This document shows positions 17,423-26,814 of a DNA stretch of 64,000 nucleotides, piece by piece (position 1 is the stretch's first letter; each line of letters opens with the position of its first letter). The notes under the pieces were generated by a model. That model ran no database searches and had not been told where the DNA came from. It saw nothing but the letters and a program-made list of their open reading frames with translations. A program made the position numbers and the translations under genes. Source of the DNA: an uncultured Bacteroidales bacterium (GTDB lineage: Bacteria > Bacteroidota > Bacteroidia > Bacteroidales > Paludibacteraceae); contig ONUF01000001.1 of NCBI GenBank assembly GCA_900321005.1, positions 120,293 to 184,292 of the forward strand, read 5' to 3'.

Positions 17423-17805
17423 GAGATCAGTTATCAGTATTCAGAAATCAGATTATAGGAGTTTTACTCCTTGCGCTTTGTTCGTTGTTCTTTGTTCAAC
17501 CGGCTTTCGCCGCGAAGGCAGACAAGCAAGTGGTGGTGCTTTCCTGCGACCTGCATTGTCAGGGTTGCTGCGATAAAATCATGAAGAATATTGCCTTCGA
17601 GAAAGGCGTGAAGGATATCGTGTGTGACCTGAAGACGAAGACCGTCACCGTCACCTACGATGCCAACAAGACCGATGTGCCGACGCTGCTCAAAGCTTTT
17701 GATAAGATTGGCAAACCCGCGAAGGTGAAAGAGCAAGCCGAAGCGCAAAAACCGAAAGAGGCGAGTAGCACAGACGCCAACACCGGTGCTTCACAATTAC
17801 AATAA
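17419..17805 (+). CDS. exported HMA-domain metal-binding protein
   Basis: The 128-residue protein has a signal peptide (IIGVLLLALCSLFFVQPAFA) and a ferredoxin-like heavy-metal-associated domain (residues about 36-97), with the metal site in LHCQGCCDKI and the typical strand VKDIVCDLKTKTVTVTYD. A Lys/Glu/Ala-rich tail follows. The start codon overlaps the feoB stop, so the two are translationally coupled; a role as a periplasmic metal shuttle is inference. Residues 2-13 (RDQLSVFRNQII) are encoded by a heptamer array that extends the signal peptide n-region. Confidence 0.85.
   Translation: MRDQLSVFRNQIIGVLLLALCSLFFVQPAFAAKADKQVVVLSCDLHCQGCCDKIMKNIAFEKGVKDIVCDLKTKTVTVTYDANKTDVPTLLKAFDKIGKPAKVKEQAEAQKPKEASSTDANTGASQLQ
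17425..17455. repeat. heptamer array inside the HMA gene
   Basis: GATCAGT, TATCAGT, ATTCAGA, AATCAGA encode the first residues after the start methionine. Confidence 0.85.
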
Positions 17806-17841
17806 CAAAAAAACAGACGCCCGTCGGACGTCTGTTTTTTT
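17806..17841. terminator. bidirectional rho-independent terminator
   Basis: Stem ACAGACG (17813-17819) with CGTCTGT (17829-17835), flanked by an A run on the left and a T run on the right. It ends the feoB-HMA unit and faces the gapA stop on the other strand. Confidence 0.9.
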
Positions 17842-17868
17842 AGCCTTTTAGCCTTTAGCCATTCGCCA
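17840..17868. repeat. heptamer-like array between terminator and gapA stop
   Basis: Units of the TTTAGCC / ATTCGCC type, one with an extra T, running up to the gapA stop codon. Confidence 0.8.
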
Positions 17869-18936
17869 TTAACGAAGCTCTGCGAGGTACTTGATTGTAC
17901 GAACCATCTGGCTGGTGTAGCTGTTCTCGTTGTCGTACCAGCTAACAACCTGAACCTGGAAGGTATCCTCGTCGATCTTAGCAACCATGGTCTGGGTAGC
18001 ATCGAAGAGCGAACCGAACTTCATACCGATAACATCGCTCGATACGATCTCATCCTCAGTGTAACCGAAGGACTCGGTCTGAGCAGCCTTCATAGCTGCG
18101 TTGATACCCTCTTTGGTGATGTCTTTACCCTTCACAACAGCTACCAGGATAGTGGTCGAACCCGTAGGAGTCGGAACGCGCTGTGCGCTACCGATGAGCT
18201 TACCGTTCAGCTCAGGAATTACCAAACCGATAGCCTTTGCTGCACCGGTGCTGTTCGGAACGATGTTCTGTGCACCTGCACGGCTACGACGGAGGTCTCC
18301 CTTACGTTGCGGACCGTCGAGAATCATCTGGTCGCCCGTGTAAGCGTGGATCGTGCTCATGATACCGCTCTGGATCGGAGCGTATTTGTGCAGAGCAGCG
18401 GCCATAGGAGCGAGACAGTTGGTCGTACAAGAAGCTGCGGAGATAACCTTATCTGCCGGAGTCAGAGTCTTGTGGTTTACGTTGTAAACGATGGTCGGAA
18501 GGTCGTTACCTGCCGGAGCGGAGATAACTACTTTCTTTGCACCTGCCTGGATATGAGCCTCAGCTTTAGCTTTGCTGGTGTAGAAACCGGTGCACTCGAG
18601 AACTACGTCGATACCGAGCTCACCCCAAGGAAGCTCAGCTGCGTTCGGCTTAGCGTAGATAGTGATCTCCTTGCCGTCAACAGTGATCGAACCCGGAGTA
18701 ACAACCGTCTTACCGTCCTCTGCGAGAACAGCATCCTTGAAAGCTACAGTGTGCTTGCCCTCACCGAACTTGCCTGCGAAACCACCCTGAGCGGTGTCGT
18801 ACTTCAGAAGGTGTGCCAACATCTTCGGGCTGGTCAAGTCGTTGATTGCAACTACCTCGTAACCCTCAGCTTCGAACATCTGGCGGAAAGCCAGACGACC
18901 AATACGGCCAAAGCCGTTAATTGCTACTTTTGTCAT
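17869..18936 (-). CDS. gapA: glyceraldehyde-3-phosphate dehydrogenase
   Basis: This 355-residue glycolytic enzyme oxidises glyceraldehyde 3-phosphate with NAD+. It shows NGFGRIGR (7-14), the catalytic cysteine in [12 protein letters not shown], the phosphate-binding HAYTGDQ and [20 protein letters not shown], and the C-terminal WYDNENSY. The length is slightly above the usual 335. Codon use is noticeably more uniform than in neighbouring genes, as expected for high expression. Its promoter is at 19003-19034; the terminator at 17806-17841 follows. Confidence 0.97.
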   Translation of the reverse strand: MTKVAINGFGRIGRLAFRQMFEAEGYEVVAINDLTSPKMLAHLLKYDTAQGGFAGKFGEGKHTVAFKDAVLAEDGKTVVTPGSITVDGKEITIYAKPNAAELPWGELGIDVVLECTGFYTSKAKAEAHIQAGAKKVVISAPAGNDLPTIVYNVNHKTLTPADKVISAASCTTNCLAPMAAALHKYAPIQSGIMSTIHAYTGDQMILDGPQRKGDLRRSRAGAQNIVPNSTGAAKAIGLVIPELNGKLIGSAQRVPTPTGSTTILVAVVKGKDITKEGINAAMKAAQTESFGYTEDEIVSSDVIGMKFGSLFDATQTMVAKIDEDTFQVQVVSWYDNENSYTSQMVRTIKYLAELR

Positions 18937-19002
18937 AATTGTAATTAGATAGATTTAAATGTTTATTATGTGTTGTTTGTTGTCTTTCAACCTTTGCGGC
19001 TG

Positions 19003-19034
19003 CAAAGGTACTATATTTTTTTGAAATACGAAAA
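19003..19034 (-). promoter_or_regulatory. promoter of gapA
   Basis: Minus strand TACCTTTG (19003-19010) preceded by a 20-nt spacer starting CGTATTTCAAA; the -33 box is TTTT rather than TTTG. Confidence 0.7.
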
Positions 19035-19087
19035 TAATTCGTCAAAAAATCTTAATTTTGTCACTTGTCTTTGGCAAAACAGGCCAC

Positions 19088-19115
19088 TTTAGCCATTCGC
19101 CATTCACCTTTCGCC
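19088..19115. repeat. heptamer array, 4 units
   Basis: TTTAGCC, ATTCGCC, ATTCACC, TTTCGCC, ending 1 nt from the RNase H stop. The same unit type as at 17840-17868. Confidence 0.85.
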
Positions 19116-19116
19116 T

Positions 19117-19530
19117 TTATTTCCTTCCGAAGTCCGCAGGAATCTCACCCCAAGCCTTGGTGTCCCATTTATAGATAGGGGTGGTCCAGGTGTTATCGTG
19201 CAACCACATCTCTGCTTTGCGGACCATATGGAACAGGTCTTGGTTCTTGGCGTTCCATTCGATTTTGGTCTTGCATCGTTTCTCGCGCACCCATGCGAGG
19301 GCGGTGACGCTGTCGGTATAAATGACCCAGGGTAAGTTATACTTCTTGATATACGCCAGGCCTAACACGAGTGCGAGAAACTCGCCGATGTTATTCGTGC
19401 CTTCTACAAACGGTCCGCGGTGGAAGACCTGCGTACCTGTATCGGCAATCACCCCGCGAAATTCCATCACGCCGGGATTGCCGCTGCAGGCTGCATCGAC
19501 CGCCAAAGCGGGTAAGATCGGTTTACTCAT
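19117..19530 (-). CDS. RNase H family protein
   Basis: The 137-residue protein fits ribonuclease HI, which cuts RNA in RNA-DNA hybrids. The four acidic active-site residues can be placed: D in AVDAACSGNPG, E in NNIGEFLAL, D in VIYTDSVTAL, and a C-terminal D in IPADFGR. It lacks the N-terminal hybrid-binding domain found in many Bacteroidetes RNase H proteins. It overlaps the stop of the 1620-residue secreted protein by 8 nt and is probably the last gene of that operon. Confidence 0.88.
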   Translation of the reverse strand: MSKPILPALAVDAACSGNPGVMEFRGVIADTGTQVFHRGPFVEGTNNIGEFLALVLGLAYIKKYNLPWVIYTDSVTALAWVREKRCKTKIEWNAKNQDLFHMVRKAEMWLHDNTWTTPIYKWDTKAWGEIPADFGRK

Positions 19531-22500
19531 GAATCGTTATTTTGCGGGTTCGTATCTCGCCGTTCTCCAGTTCTTCGACTACGATATAAATGCCGTAGTG
19601 CGGTGTACCTTTGATGACACGACCCATACTGTCGTACAGCGTCGTCGCCTTCACATTGGCCGGCGTGGTATCCACGGTGCGGCTCGGTGTCACATCGTCG
19701 AAGGTCTGCGGGCAGGTATATAACGTCTTGCCGTCGGTCGTTGTCACGCGGCAGTGGTACACGATGTTCGAACCGCTCAGACCGTTCGGGTCATAGAGGC
19801 GTTGCAGGGTCTCGCCCGTCATCGCTACGCCGTCCGCGAACCACTGGTAAGTGGTGAACAAACCCTCTTTGTTGCTCACGAAGAGCACATCGGTCCACTT
19901 GCTATATACATAGTCCGAGAGGGCAATGGTGAAGTTGATATCCACTTCGGTCGTACAGCTCAGACCGGTTGTGCCTACCGTCACTTGCGCTGCATAGTCG
20001 CCTGCCTTCATAGCAGCCGGTGCGAAGGTGAAGGCGGTGTCGGTGCCGACGATATCCAGCGTGGCAGTGAGATGACTGTCTCCGATAGCGACACCGATGC
20101 TGTCCGGTTGACCTTTCACTACCGAGAACGGAACACGTACCACATTCGCATCGTCGCAAGTCATCGCAATAGTTCCGACGGTGATGGTGGGTATTTCTTT
20201 AACGAACAGATAGAGCGAATCGGTGCCGTCCGCAAATTGGTTCTCACCTACATCACCGGTGCGCGGTTGTCCGTGCCAATCATAACTGTCGCCTTCGCAG
20301 ATGGTGAAGGTGTCGCGAATACAGGTCTCGCGTGCCGGCGGGAAATACGAATAATCCTTCTTGCAATCCGGTGCATCCGCGAACGCTATATAGATGGTAT
20401 TCTCTGTGCCGGTAGCGGTATTATAGAGGGTCAGGTTATACGGGAAGGCTGTCACATCGATCGGTTCTGTCGTTTTAGTATTGCAAAGTGAGTCATACGT
20501 GATTACGATCTGCTTGCCGGCGGGGATAGGCGTATAAAGGGAAGTGAAGTTCACTCCAATCGTATAATCTTTCGCATCGCATGCTATGCTTGTCGGCATA
20601 CCCGTGACAGTGATCTTATCAATGACCGGCGAGAACGGAGCAGTTGGTAAGACGTAATCCTTGATACAACTGTTCGGTCCGTCAAAGGAGATATGCAGCA
20701 CATGATTGTTCTTGCCGTCCGCCGGGATCCCCGGAATCGTAAGTGTTTTGAGTGTATCCGATGTGCTCTTGGCTTTGTTATAGGTTGCCGTCTGCTTATC
20801 TAAACCGTCCACCCAATAAGTAAACGTTCCTTTCTGGTTGGTATAGGCGAGGTCGAAGGTCAGCGTGGTTGTCGAGTCACAGTCGGGTCTCGGATCGCTG
20901 AAGACGAAATTCTTTGCCTCAATAGTCGGAACCACCGGCGCATCGAACGGCTTGGACAATACCTCGCAAGCAGTTGTGGCACTGCCGGTAAACCATGCCT
21001 TGAGTTCCATGCCCGTGCCTGCGCTGTCCACACCGTTAATTAGGAAATTAGCCGATGTACTGCCTGCAGCCACCGTGATAGTCTGGCTCTTCGAACCATC
21101 CAACAATGCAACGACTAACTTGCCGTCCGGCATGTCATAGTTGACCGTGCCCGACAGGTTGTAATTGAGGACGCCGCAAGCCGTCTCGCTGACAGTGACA
21201 TCAAACAGCGGTGTGATACGTGCCAGTGTCGGCGGGTTGTAATTAGCCGACTTGGTACATGCGGAAGCCTCTGCCAATGCCGCTATGATAGTCTGTCCGG
21301 CAGCGCCGTCCATGTTATGCAGCGTCAGCGGGATAGTGATGACACTTCCCGTAGCGGCTACGGTCTTGCTTTGCAGGGTACCATTGTCGTCGTAGTTAAG
21401 TACGATATTATGTCCGGTAGCGTCATAATGAGTGGTCACTTTGACTGTGATGTCATAGCTCGTCGTGCTGCACGGCAACTTGCCGGTCGGCACACCGTTA
21501 ATCTCTACTGTGTCAATGACAGGCGAGAACGGCACTGCCGGTAATACGAAGTCCTTGACACAACTGTTCGGTCCGTCGAAGGAGACATGTAGCACGTGGT
21601 TGCTCTTACCGTCTGCCTTGATACCTGCAACGCTCAGATCCGGCAAGGTCAGTTTGCTCTTGTCCTGCTGTGTGTAGGCAGTCGTTTGGACATCCAAGTC
21701 ATCTACCCAGTAGGTCAGTTTGCCTTGCTGGTAGGTGTAGTCCAAATCGAAGTTTAGCGTAGCCGTCAGGTCTGTACATGTCAACGGATTGAACTGCACA
21801 TTCAGCGTGTCTATAGCCGGTGTGATCGGCGCTTCCGGGATCGCGTGATTGATGATAGCGCACCCGTGTGAACCGTCGAAGTTGACATTGAGTTTGTGCC
21901 CGGTCAGACCGTCCGCTGTGATACCCGGTATGACGAGTGTCACTTGCAGGGTGTCGTCGCTCTCTATGGTGTAGGTGGCTAGGTTCGCCGGCTTACCGTC
22001 CACGTCTGCGGTGAGGGTGCCGTTCTGGTTGGTGTAGTTGATGACTGCGGTCAAAGTAACGGTCGGCACGTCGCAGGCTACCGTACCCCATGTCAGACTG
22101 GCCACACTGATTTCCGGTATGTTCTTCGCATTGTATTTGTACGTCGTCGGCGCATCCGTCTTCACATTTCCGTCGTCGAAATAAACGGTCAGCACGTGAT
22201 CTTTATTGTCCAGCGGCTGGTTCTTTATCACGCCCGTGTAGGAAGAGGTCTCATCGCCTATCTCCGAATGCAGGACATGCGCCAGAAGGGTTGTGCCTTC
22301 GTAGATATACAGATCGCCGCGCGGGTGGGTGAAGTTCACCTTGAAGTCCACGTCAGCTACTGCCGTGCCGCATCCAACCGGTTGACGTTGGTCAAAGGTA
22401 GCGGAGTTGATGACGCACTTGAGGTATCTGACAGGGAAACTCTCATATCCGGCGATATAGGACGAGTTGGGAGTGATAGCTTCAAAGCGGATATCATCCA

Positions 22501-24385
22501 AAGCGAAGTCATTGCCGAGATTCACCGTACTCTTGTTATGGTTGATGACACGCAAAGCGACGTTCGTACTCGATAAGGTTGGCGTGACGAGGGATGACAT
22601 TCCGTGCCAACGGTTGTCTTTGAAGTTACTTAAGTCAATCACTCCTCCGAGGTTGTTCCATGTGCTACCACCGTTGTAACTGATCTGGAACTGCAGGCGC
22701 GCGCCGTTATCCATCTGATAGAAGGCATTGACATTGGCCACCCAGAAGGAGAAGAGGTAGCTGACACCTTTGTGCACTTTCAGTTTCGGGTTCGTGCTAC
22801 CACTGCGTGCTATCCATGCCGCTTGGTCCTTTCCGTCGGTGATCTTCGAGTCGAAAAGTCCGAAATAGGTGCCTTTATGCGGAGTTACCTCATTATAGGA
22901 AGGGTAGAAATCATGGGAGTTCTTGGTAAGCGTGTATCCACCGGATTTCTCTGCTTCTGTCTTGGAAGGATCGTCATAGGTCGGGAAATGATGAATATCG
23001 ATGCCCCAGTAGGTGTAACTGCTGGAGAAATTACCGTTATACTCCATGTCGCCGTTGGAGATCAGGTTGCCTTCCGGGGCCTCCGGGTCATTGGTGGCTA
23101 GGAAGTAATAGGTGATCGTTTGTTCTTCCGTCGGGGCGGTGAAGGTATGATTGCGTTCGCCGGTAGTGACGGTGTCCAAATTAGCGGTATTGGTCCACAT
23201 GAAATAGGTGGAAGTCTGCGTATTCGGCGTCAACTTCACATCTTCTTCCGTAAAACGGGTCAGACGCAAGTCTTCTGCTGTTCCGGTAGTCGTATGTGCT
23301 GTCGGAGTAGCCGACGGAGGTGTCACTTTGACTTGACAGGTGGCCTCGCAGCCGTCGCCGCTCAGGAACTTCGCATGCAGCGTGTAGTTTTTGGCCGAAG
23401 ACGCATCGAAGCCGTGTAACGTAAAGGTCTGCGGCGTCTGTATATCTGCGTTTTCAATCGTGACGGTGTCTATCCCCGTGCACCAGATTTGTAACTGACC
23501 GGCACCTTGCTTGTCGTCGAATGCTACCACACCGTTGATGGTGGTCTTCTTATCCGTCACATTCGCTTCGGTCGCTACCGCCGCGAAAGAGGTGATGGTA
23601 CAAGCGCCCTTCGAGCAATCCTGGTTAGGACGTACGCGAATGAGACGGCACATCGTCGGGCGGGCACATTGCAGGAAATAGAACACATCCGAATAGGCTG
23701 CACCCAGCGTCACCGGATGAGCGATATGCAAACGGTCCTCTGTGGTGTACCACTCACTCTGGTCCAGGCGCGTCCACACGCCGGATTCGTACTTGAACCA
23801 GGAGTGGGCGTAGGTGTTCTCGTAGTCGTAGTTCTTCGCTTGCAGAACGTATTCGGTGCCCGCAGCGTCGGTACATATCTGCTCATCTTCATAGGCCAAC
23901 GGCCATGTGGCGGGATTGCCTTCCGGAGCAGGGGCTACGTATTCCCAATCGGCTTTTTCTTTGTTGTCTCCGTAATAGAAGTTCTTTATGTAGTTCTGCT
24001 GACGTATTTTAAGTTCGTCGCCATCATAGTAATAGAGCCAGATATTGCCGGTTTGGGTGATCTTGTTGTCCCATGAAGCATTCGCGGACGAGTGGCGCGT
24101 GAGGATGACGTACTCCCAGTCGCCGGCAGGCGCTTCTACGTACCACACCGTACCCTGGTATTGCTTGACCTGACTACTCCATGCGCCGTTGGTCCCTCTG
24201 TAGAAATAGGCGTAGTTGTAGTTACTCATGGTGGAATACCAACCATACTGCAGGTCGCCTCCGGCTTCTTTCACACTCTGCGCTTCCATGTTGATATAGA
24301 AGCGCTCACCGGCATCGAACACACGTGCGCTGAGGCTCAGCGTCACACTCATCAGGAGTCCTACTATAAACAGTCGTGTTTTCAT
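19523..24385 (-). CDS. 1620-residue secreted multi-repeat protein with T9SS-like C-terminus
   Basis: A signal peptide (MKTRLFIVGLLMSVTLSLSA) is followed by an N-terminal region rich in aromatic residues, a jelly-roll-like domain around 445-660 (GNDFALDDIRFEAI), and then at least seven diverged immunoglobulin-like repeats of about 95 residues. Each contains a stretch like NHVLHVSFDGPNSCVKD and ends near PVIDTVEINGVPTG. The C-terminus (TLYDSMGRVIKG, then GIYIVVEELENG and KITIHE) resembles a type IX secretion type A sorting domain. It starts 12 nt after the OmpA-barrel gene, so barrel and secreted protein form a pair. Likely surface adhesin or structural protein; binding partner unknown. Confidence 0.78.
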   Translation of the reverse strand: MKTRLFIVGLLMSVTLSLSARVFDAGERFYINMEAQSVKEAGGDLQYGWYSTMSNYNYAYFYRGTNGAWSSQVKQYQGTVWYVEAPAGDWEYVILTRHSSANASWDNKITQTGNIWLYYYDGDELKIRQQNYIKNFYYGDNKEKADWEYVAPAPEGNPATWPLAYEDEQICTDAAGTEYVLQAKNYDYENTYAHSWFKYESGVWTRLDQSEWYTTEDRLHIAHPVTLGAAYSDVFYFLQCARPTMCRLIRVRPNQDCSKGACTITSFAAVATEANVTDKKTTINGVVAFDDKQGAGQLQIWCTGIDTVTIENADIQTPQTFTLHGFDASSAKNYTLHAKFLSGDGCEATCQVKVTPPSATPTAHTTTGTAEDLRLTRFTEEDVKLTPNTQTSTYFMWTNTANLDTVTTGERNHTFTAPTEEQTITYYFLATNDPEAPEGNLISNGDMEYNGNFSSSYTYWGIDIHHFPTYDDPSKTEAEKSGGYTLTKNSHDFYPSYNEVTPHKGTYFGLFDSKITDGKDQAAWIARSGSTNPKLKVHKGVSYLFSFWVANVNAFYQMDNGARLQFQISYNGGSTWNNLGGVIDLSNFKDNRWHGMSSLVTPTLSSTNVALRVINHNKSTVNLGNDFALDDIRFEAITPNSSYIAGYESFPVRYLKCVINSATFDQRQPVGCGTAVADVDFKVNFTHPRGDLYIYEGTTLLAHVLHSEIGDETSSYTGVIKNQPLDNKDHVLTVYFDDGNVKTDAPTTYKYNAKNIPEISVASLTWGTVACDVPTVTLTAVINYTNQNGTLTADVDGKPANLATYTIESDDTLQVTLVIPGITADGLTGHKLNVNFDGSHGCAIINHAIPEAPITPAIDTLNVQFNPLTCTDLTATLNFDLDYTYQQGKLTYWVDDLDVQTTAYTQQDKSKLTLPDLSVAGIKADGKSNHVLHVSFDGPNSCVKDFVLPAVPFSPVIDTVEINGVPTGKLPCSTTSYDITVKVTTHYDATGHNIVLNYDDNGTLQSKTVAATGSVITIPLTLHNMDGAAGQTIIAALAEASACTKSANYNPPTLARITPLFDVTVSETACGVLNYNLSGTVNYDMPDGKLVVALLDGSKSQTITVAAGSTSANFLINGVDSAGTGMELKAWFTGSATTACEVLSKPFDAPVVPTIEAKNFVFSDPRPDCDSTTTLTFDLAYTNQKGTFTYWVDGLDKQTATYNKAKSTSDTLKTLTIPGIPADGKNNHVLHISFDGPNSCIKDYVLPTAPFSPVIDKITVTGMPTSIACDAKDYTIGVNFTSLYTPIPAGKQIVITYDSLCNTKTTEPIDVTAFPYNLTLYNTATGTENTIYIAFADAPDCKKDYSYFPPARETCIRDTFTICEGDSYDWHGQPRTGDVGENQFADGTDSLYLFVKEIPTITVGTIAMTCDDANVVRVPFSVVKGQPDSIGVAIGDSHLTATLDIVGTDTAFTFAPAAMKAGDYAAQVTVGTTGLSCTTEVDINFTIALSDYVYSKWTDVLFVSNKEGLFTTYQWFADGVAMTGETLQRLYDPNGLSGSNIVYHCRVTTTDGKTLYTCPQTFDDVTPSRTVDTTPANVKATTLYDSMGRVIKGTPHYGIYIVVEELENGEIRTRKITIHE

Positions 24386-24397
24386 ATCTTTGCCTCC

Positions 24398-25936
24398 TTA
24401 TTTGCTTTCATTTTGTTCACGAATCACTTTCACTTCTACACGGCGGTCGCGCTTGAGTTCCTCCCGATCGGTCTCTTCGTTCGGGATACGCGAACCGTGA
24501 CCGAGTACTACGACGCGGTCGGACTTCAAGCCCGCACGGAGCAGATAGCGATATACCGAGTTCGCACGGTTCTTCGACAGGATGTCGTTGTGCGTCACGT
24601 CGCCTTCAACCGATGCGTGACCGTCGATAGCGATCTTCGCATCCGGCGCGTCATTCAGGATCCGCACGATAGAGGACAGATAGCGTTTGGCTTTGTTGGT
24701 CAGTTCGTAACTGTCGAACGCGAAGTAGATCTTGTTCAGTTTCTCTACCTCTTCCGCCACTTCTTCAAGCTTCTTCATCCGTGCCACCGGCTCGGGCACA
24801 ACGGTGTCCACCGGCTCCGGGATGATGGTGTCGATATGCTCCGTGATGATGGTGTCCTGACGCGGCACGTACGCTATCGTCGTGTCCTGACGGGTGAAGT
24901 ACTCGAAGTAATCGACGGTCTCATGCTTGTCCGGCTTGATATAATGCCAGTGGATACCGACTTTCACACCCACTTCGAAGGGATGCGAAGCCGAAGCGTT
25001 CGTCGTGGCGTATGCGCCTGCGTACTGATCCATGAAGTCGAAGCGCGTGTCGCGCCAGCCTATGTCGCGGCGGGCGGAACTGTTCGCATCATTCGCTACC
25101 ACGTTGAAGTATCCGCCTACGAACAGGTCTATCTGCTTGGTCACCGGCAGCAAGGCTCCGAAGTCCGCGAAGACAGCTACCTGCGGACGCACGCTCAGTT
25201 TGCCTTTCGACTCCGGCGCATTGCGGTAGTCGCGTGTGACGAACTCGTGCATGTTATCCAGCGTCAGGTCCCAAGCGGGGTAGTACGCCGAGTGCGCTAT
25301 CTCGCCGTCCAGCACGCGGTATTTCTTCGATACCGAGAACGAAGGAGCGATACCTACGGCCGCGAAGATGCGGGCTTTCCAGTCGGGTTTCTCGTATTGG
25401 AACTGCAACGAGACAGGAATGCCGATGTTATGCAGCGTCTCGCGCTCGCGCCACTTATGCACCGACGCGGTGTGGTGGTAGTTCTGCTCGGTATCCGAGT
25501 CCACCAGCGGGTTGCCGTTCTTGTACTGCGTCCACACGTAGTCACCGCCGATATGCGCTATCGAGGTGTAGTTCGTGAACCATACGCCGGCACCGACGCC
25601 CCAGTTCTTGTGGAAGAAATACGCGTACTGCAGTTGCAGCAAGCCGCTGAACGAACCGTTCACGCGATTCTCGGCGCCGCTCAGCGAGTAACCCAGGCTA
25701 CCGTAACCCAAACCGAGGTGCGCCTCGATGTAATGTCTGCGGCGGTCGGTGGAGTCGGTCTTGATGATCTCCTCGCGCTGTTTGGCTACGCTGTCCGGCA
25801 CCGCCTCGATGGTGACTACTGTGTCGGTCACCGGGCGGATCACCGTGTCATACGAATGACGGATAATCAGATCGTCTTGTGCGACCAACGGCATAGAAAA
25901 GAGCAATGCCAATAAGAAAACCCATGTGTGTCTCAT
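24398..25936 (-). CDS. OmpA-family outer-membrane barrel with peptidoglycan-binding domain
   Basis: The 512-residue protein has a signal peptide (MRHTWVFLLALLFSMPLVA), an N-terminal beta-barrel (about 60-340, starting HYIEAHLGLGYGSLGYSLSG) and a C-terminal OmpA domain (about 395-510: IYFAFDSYELTNKAKRYL, IDGHASVEGDVTHNDILSKNRA, RRVEV). A repeated Val/Pro/Asp linker (EHIDTIIPEPVDTVVPEPV) joins them. The ATG at 25936 gives the best signal peptide. The barrel is homologous to those at 28358 and 41383, which lack the OmpA domain. It is followed after 12 nt by the 1620-residue protein. Confidence 0.88.
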   Translation of the reverse strand: MRHTWVFLLALLFSMPLVAQDDLIIRHSYDTVIRPVTDTVVTIEAVPDSVAKQREEIIKTDSTDRRRHYIEAHLGLGYGSLGYSLSGAENRVNGSFSGLLQLQYAYFFHKNWGVGAGVWFTNYTSIAHIGGDYVWTQYKNGNPLVDSDTEQNYHHTASVHKWRERETLHNIGIPVSLQFQYEKPDWKARIFAAVGIAPSFSVSKKYRVLDGEIAHSAYYPAWDLTLDNMHEFVTRDYRNAPESKGKLSVRPQVAVFADFGALLPVTKQIDLFVGGYFNVVANDANSSARRDIGWRDTRFDFMDQYAGAYATTNASASHPFEVGVKVGIHWHYIKPDKHETVDYFEYFTRQDTTIAYVPRQDTIITEHIDTIIPEPVDTVVPEPVARMKKLEEVAEEVEKLNKIYFAFDSYELTNKAKRYLSSIVRILNDAPDAKIAIDGHASVEGDVTHNDILSKNRANSVYRYLLRAGLKSDRVVVLGHGSRIPNEETDREELKRDRRVEVKVIREQNESK

Positions 25937-25973
25937 GTTATAATTGTTTGTTATTTTCGTGTCTTTCTTGTAG

Positions 25974-26045
25974 TAGCCCAACCGGGAATCGAACCCGGAT
26001 CTGGAGTTTAGGAAACTCTTATTCTATCCGTTGAACTATCGGGCC
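25974..26045 (-). tRNA. tRNA-Arg(CCU)
   Basis: 72-nt cloverleaf on the minus strand: acceptor GGCCCGA/TTGGGCT, anticodon loop TTCCTAA (anticodon CCU), T arm CCGGG TTCGATT CCCGG, discriminator A at 25974, no encoded CCA. The top pair of the anticodon stem is A-C. It lies between the DUF2461 and OmpA genes on the same strand. Confidence 0.93.
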
Positions 26046-26059
26046 TTTCTTCGTCTTTT

Positions 26060-26079
26060 CTCGCGCATCATTGCGCGAG
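26060..26079. repeat. repeated palindrome, copy 1
   Basis: CTCGCGCA, loop TCAT, TGCGCGAG. The inner 18 nt (TCGCGCATCATTGCGCGA) are identical to the copy at 34982-35001. It sits 5 nt after the DUF2461 stop on the minus strand. Confidence 0.8.
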
Positions 26080-26084
26080 CTCAC

Positions 26085-26798
26085 CTAGCAGCACCTGCTC
26101 GGGAACTCTCCGTACTCCTCGAAGGTGTAGTTCAAAAAGTCATTCATCGGCTTGCCGGCTGCGGCTATCTCGGTGATGCGGTCGAGGAAGTCCGGCGCAC
26201 TCACCTGCTTGTCCGTCAGCGGCGTGGAGAAGGTGAAGGTCTTGTGCTTCAACCACTCGGCATGCACGAAGTTCGGGTCAAACCCGGCCGGCACTTTCTT
26301 CAGCACACCCCAGTACGGGTCGAAGTCCTGGTCGAAGTATTTCTGCCAGGACGGCGCCGCCATGATAGCCTCCACCTCTTCGTAGTTCGCCTCTATCTCT
26401 TTGCGCAGGGCGTCCAACAGTTCCTTGCCCGGGTCCCAGATACCGCCGGCGAACATACACTGTCCGGGTTGGATATGTACGTAGTACCCGCCGCGCATGG
26501 ATTTCTTGCCCCAGGTCTTTGGTTTGCCCGGCACGCCGGCTGCGGGGAACACCCCGAACCACTCTTTGTACGGCCGTTTGTCATGCGAGAAGCGTGTGTC
26601 GCGGTAGATGCGCCAGATACAGTCCTTGGGTTGCAGCACCGCCAGACTCGGGTCGAGTTCCGCCAGGCGCTTGATATACTCCGCACTGAACTCCACGAAG
26701 CGGGCATGGCACTCCTGGTACCACGCTTTGTTCTCGGCAAACCACTCGCGGTTATTGTTCACCGACAACTCGCCCAAAAATTTAAGTATCTCCTTCAA
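26085..26798 (-). CDS. DUF2461 family protein
   Basis: The 237-residue protein matches the DUF2461/TIGR02453 family: N-terminal FLGELSVNNNREWFAENKAWYQE, then IWRIYRDTRFSHDKRPYKEWFGV, then GGYYVHIQPGQCMFAGGIWDP. No signal peptide, so cytoplasmic. The biochemical function of the family is unknown to me. It follows rfbD by 16 nt and is probably cotranscribed with rfbC and rfbD. A short palindrome follows its stop, then the tRNA-Arg gene. Confidence 0.88.
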   Translation of the reverse strand: MKEILKFLGELSVNNNREWFAENKAWYQECHARFVEFSAEYIKRLAELDPSLAVLQPKDCIWRIYRDTRFSHDKRPYKEWFGVFPAAGVPGKPKTWGKKSMRGGYYVHIQPGQCMFAGGIWDPGKELLDALRKEIEANYEEVEAIMAAPSWQKYFDQDFDPYWGVLKKVPAGFDPNFVHAEWLKHKTFTFSTPLTDKQVSAPDFLDRITEIAAAGKPMNDFLNYTFEEYGEFPSRCC

Positions 26799-26814
26799 TG
26801 TACTTTATCTATGT

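Noticed and set aside
24092-25915. A 607-codon open frame on the plus strand opposite the OmpA gene
   Set aside because: The minus-strand protein has clear OmpA motifs; this frame is Arg/Val/His-rich, has no domain and arises from codon bias of the true gene.
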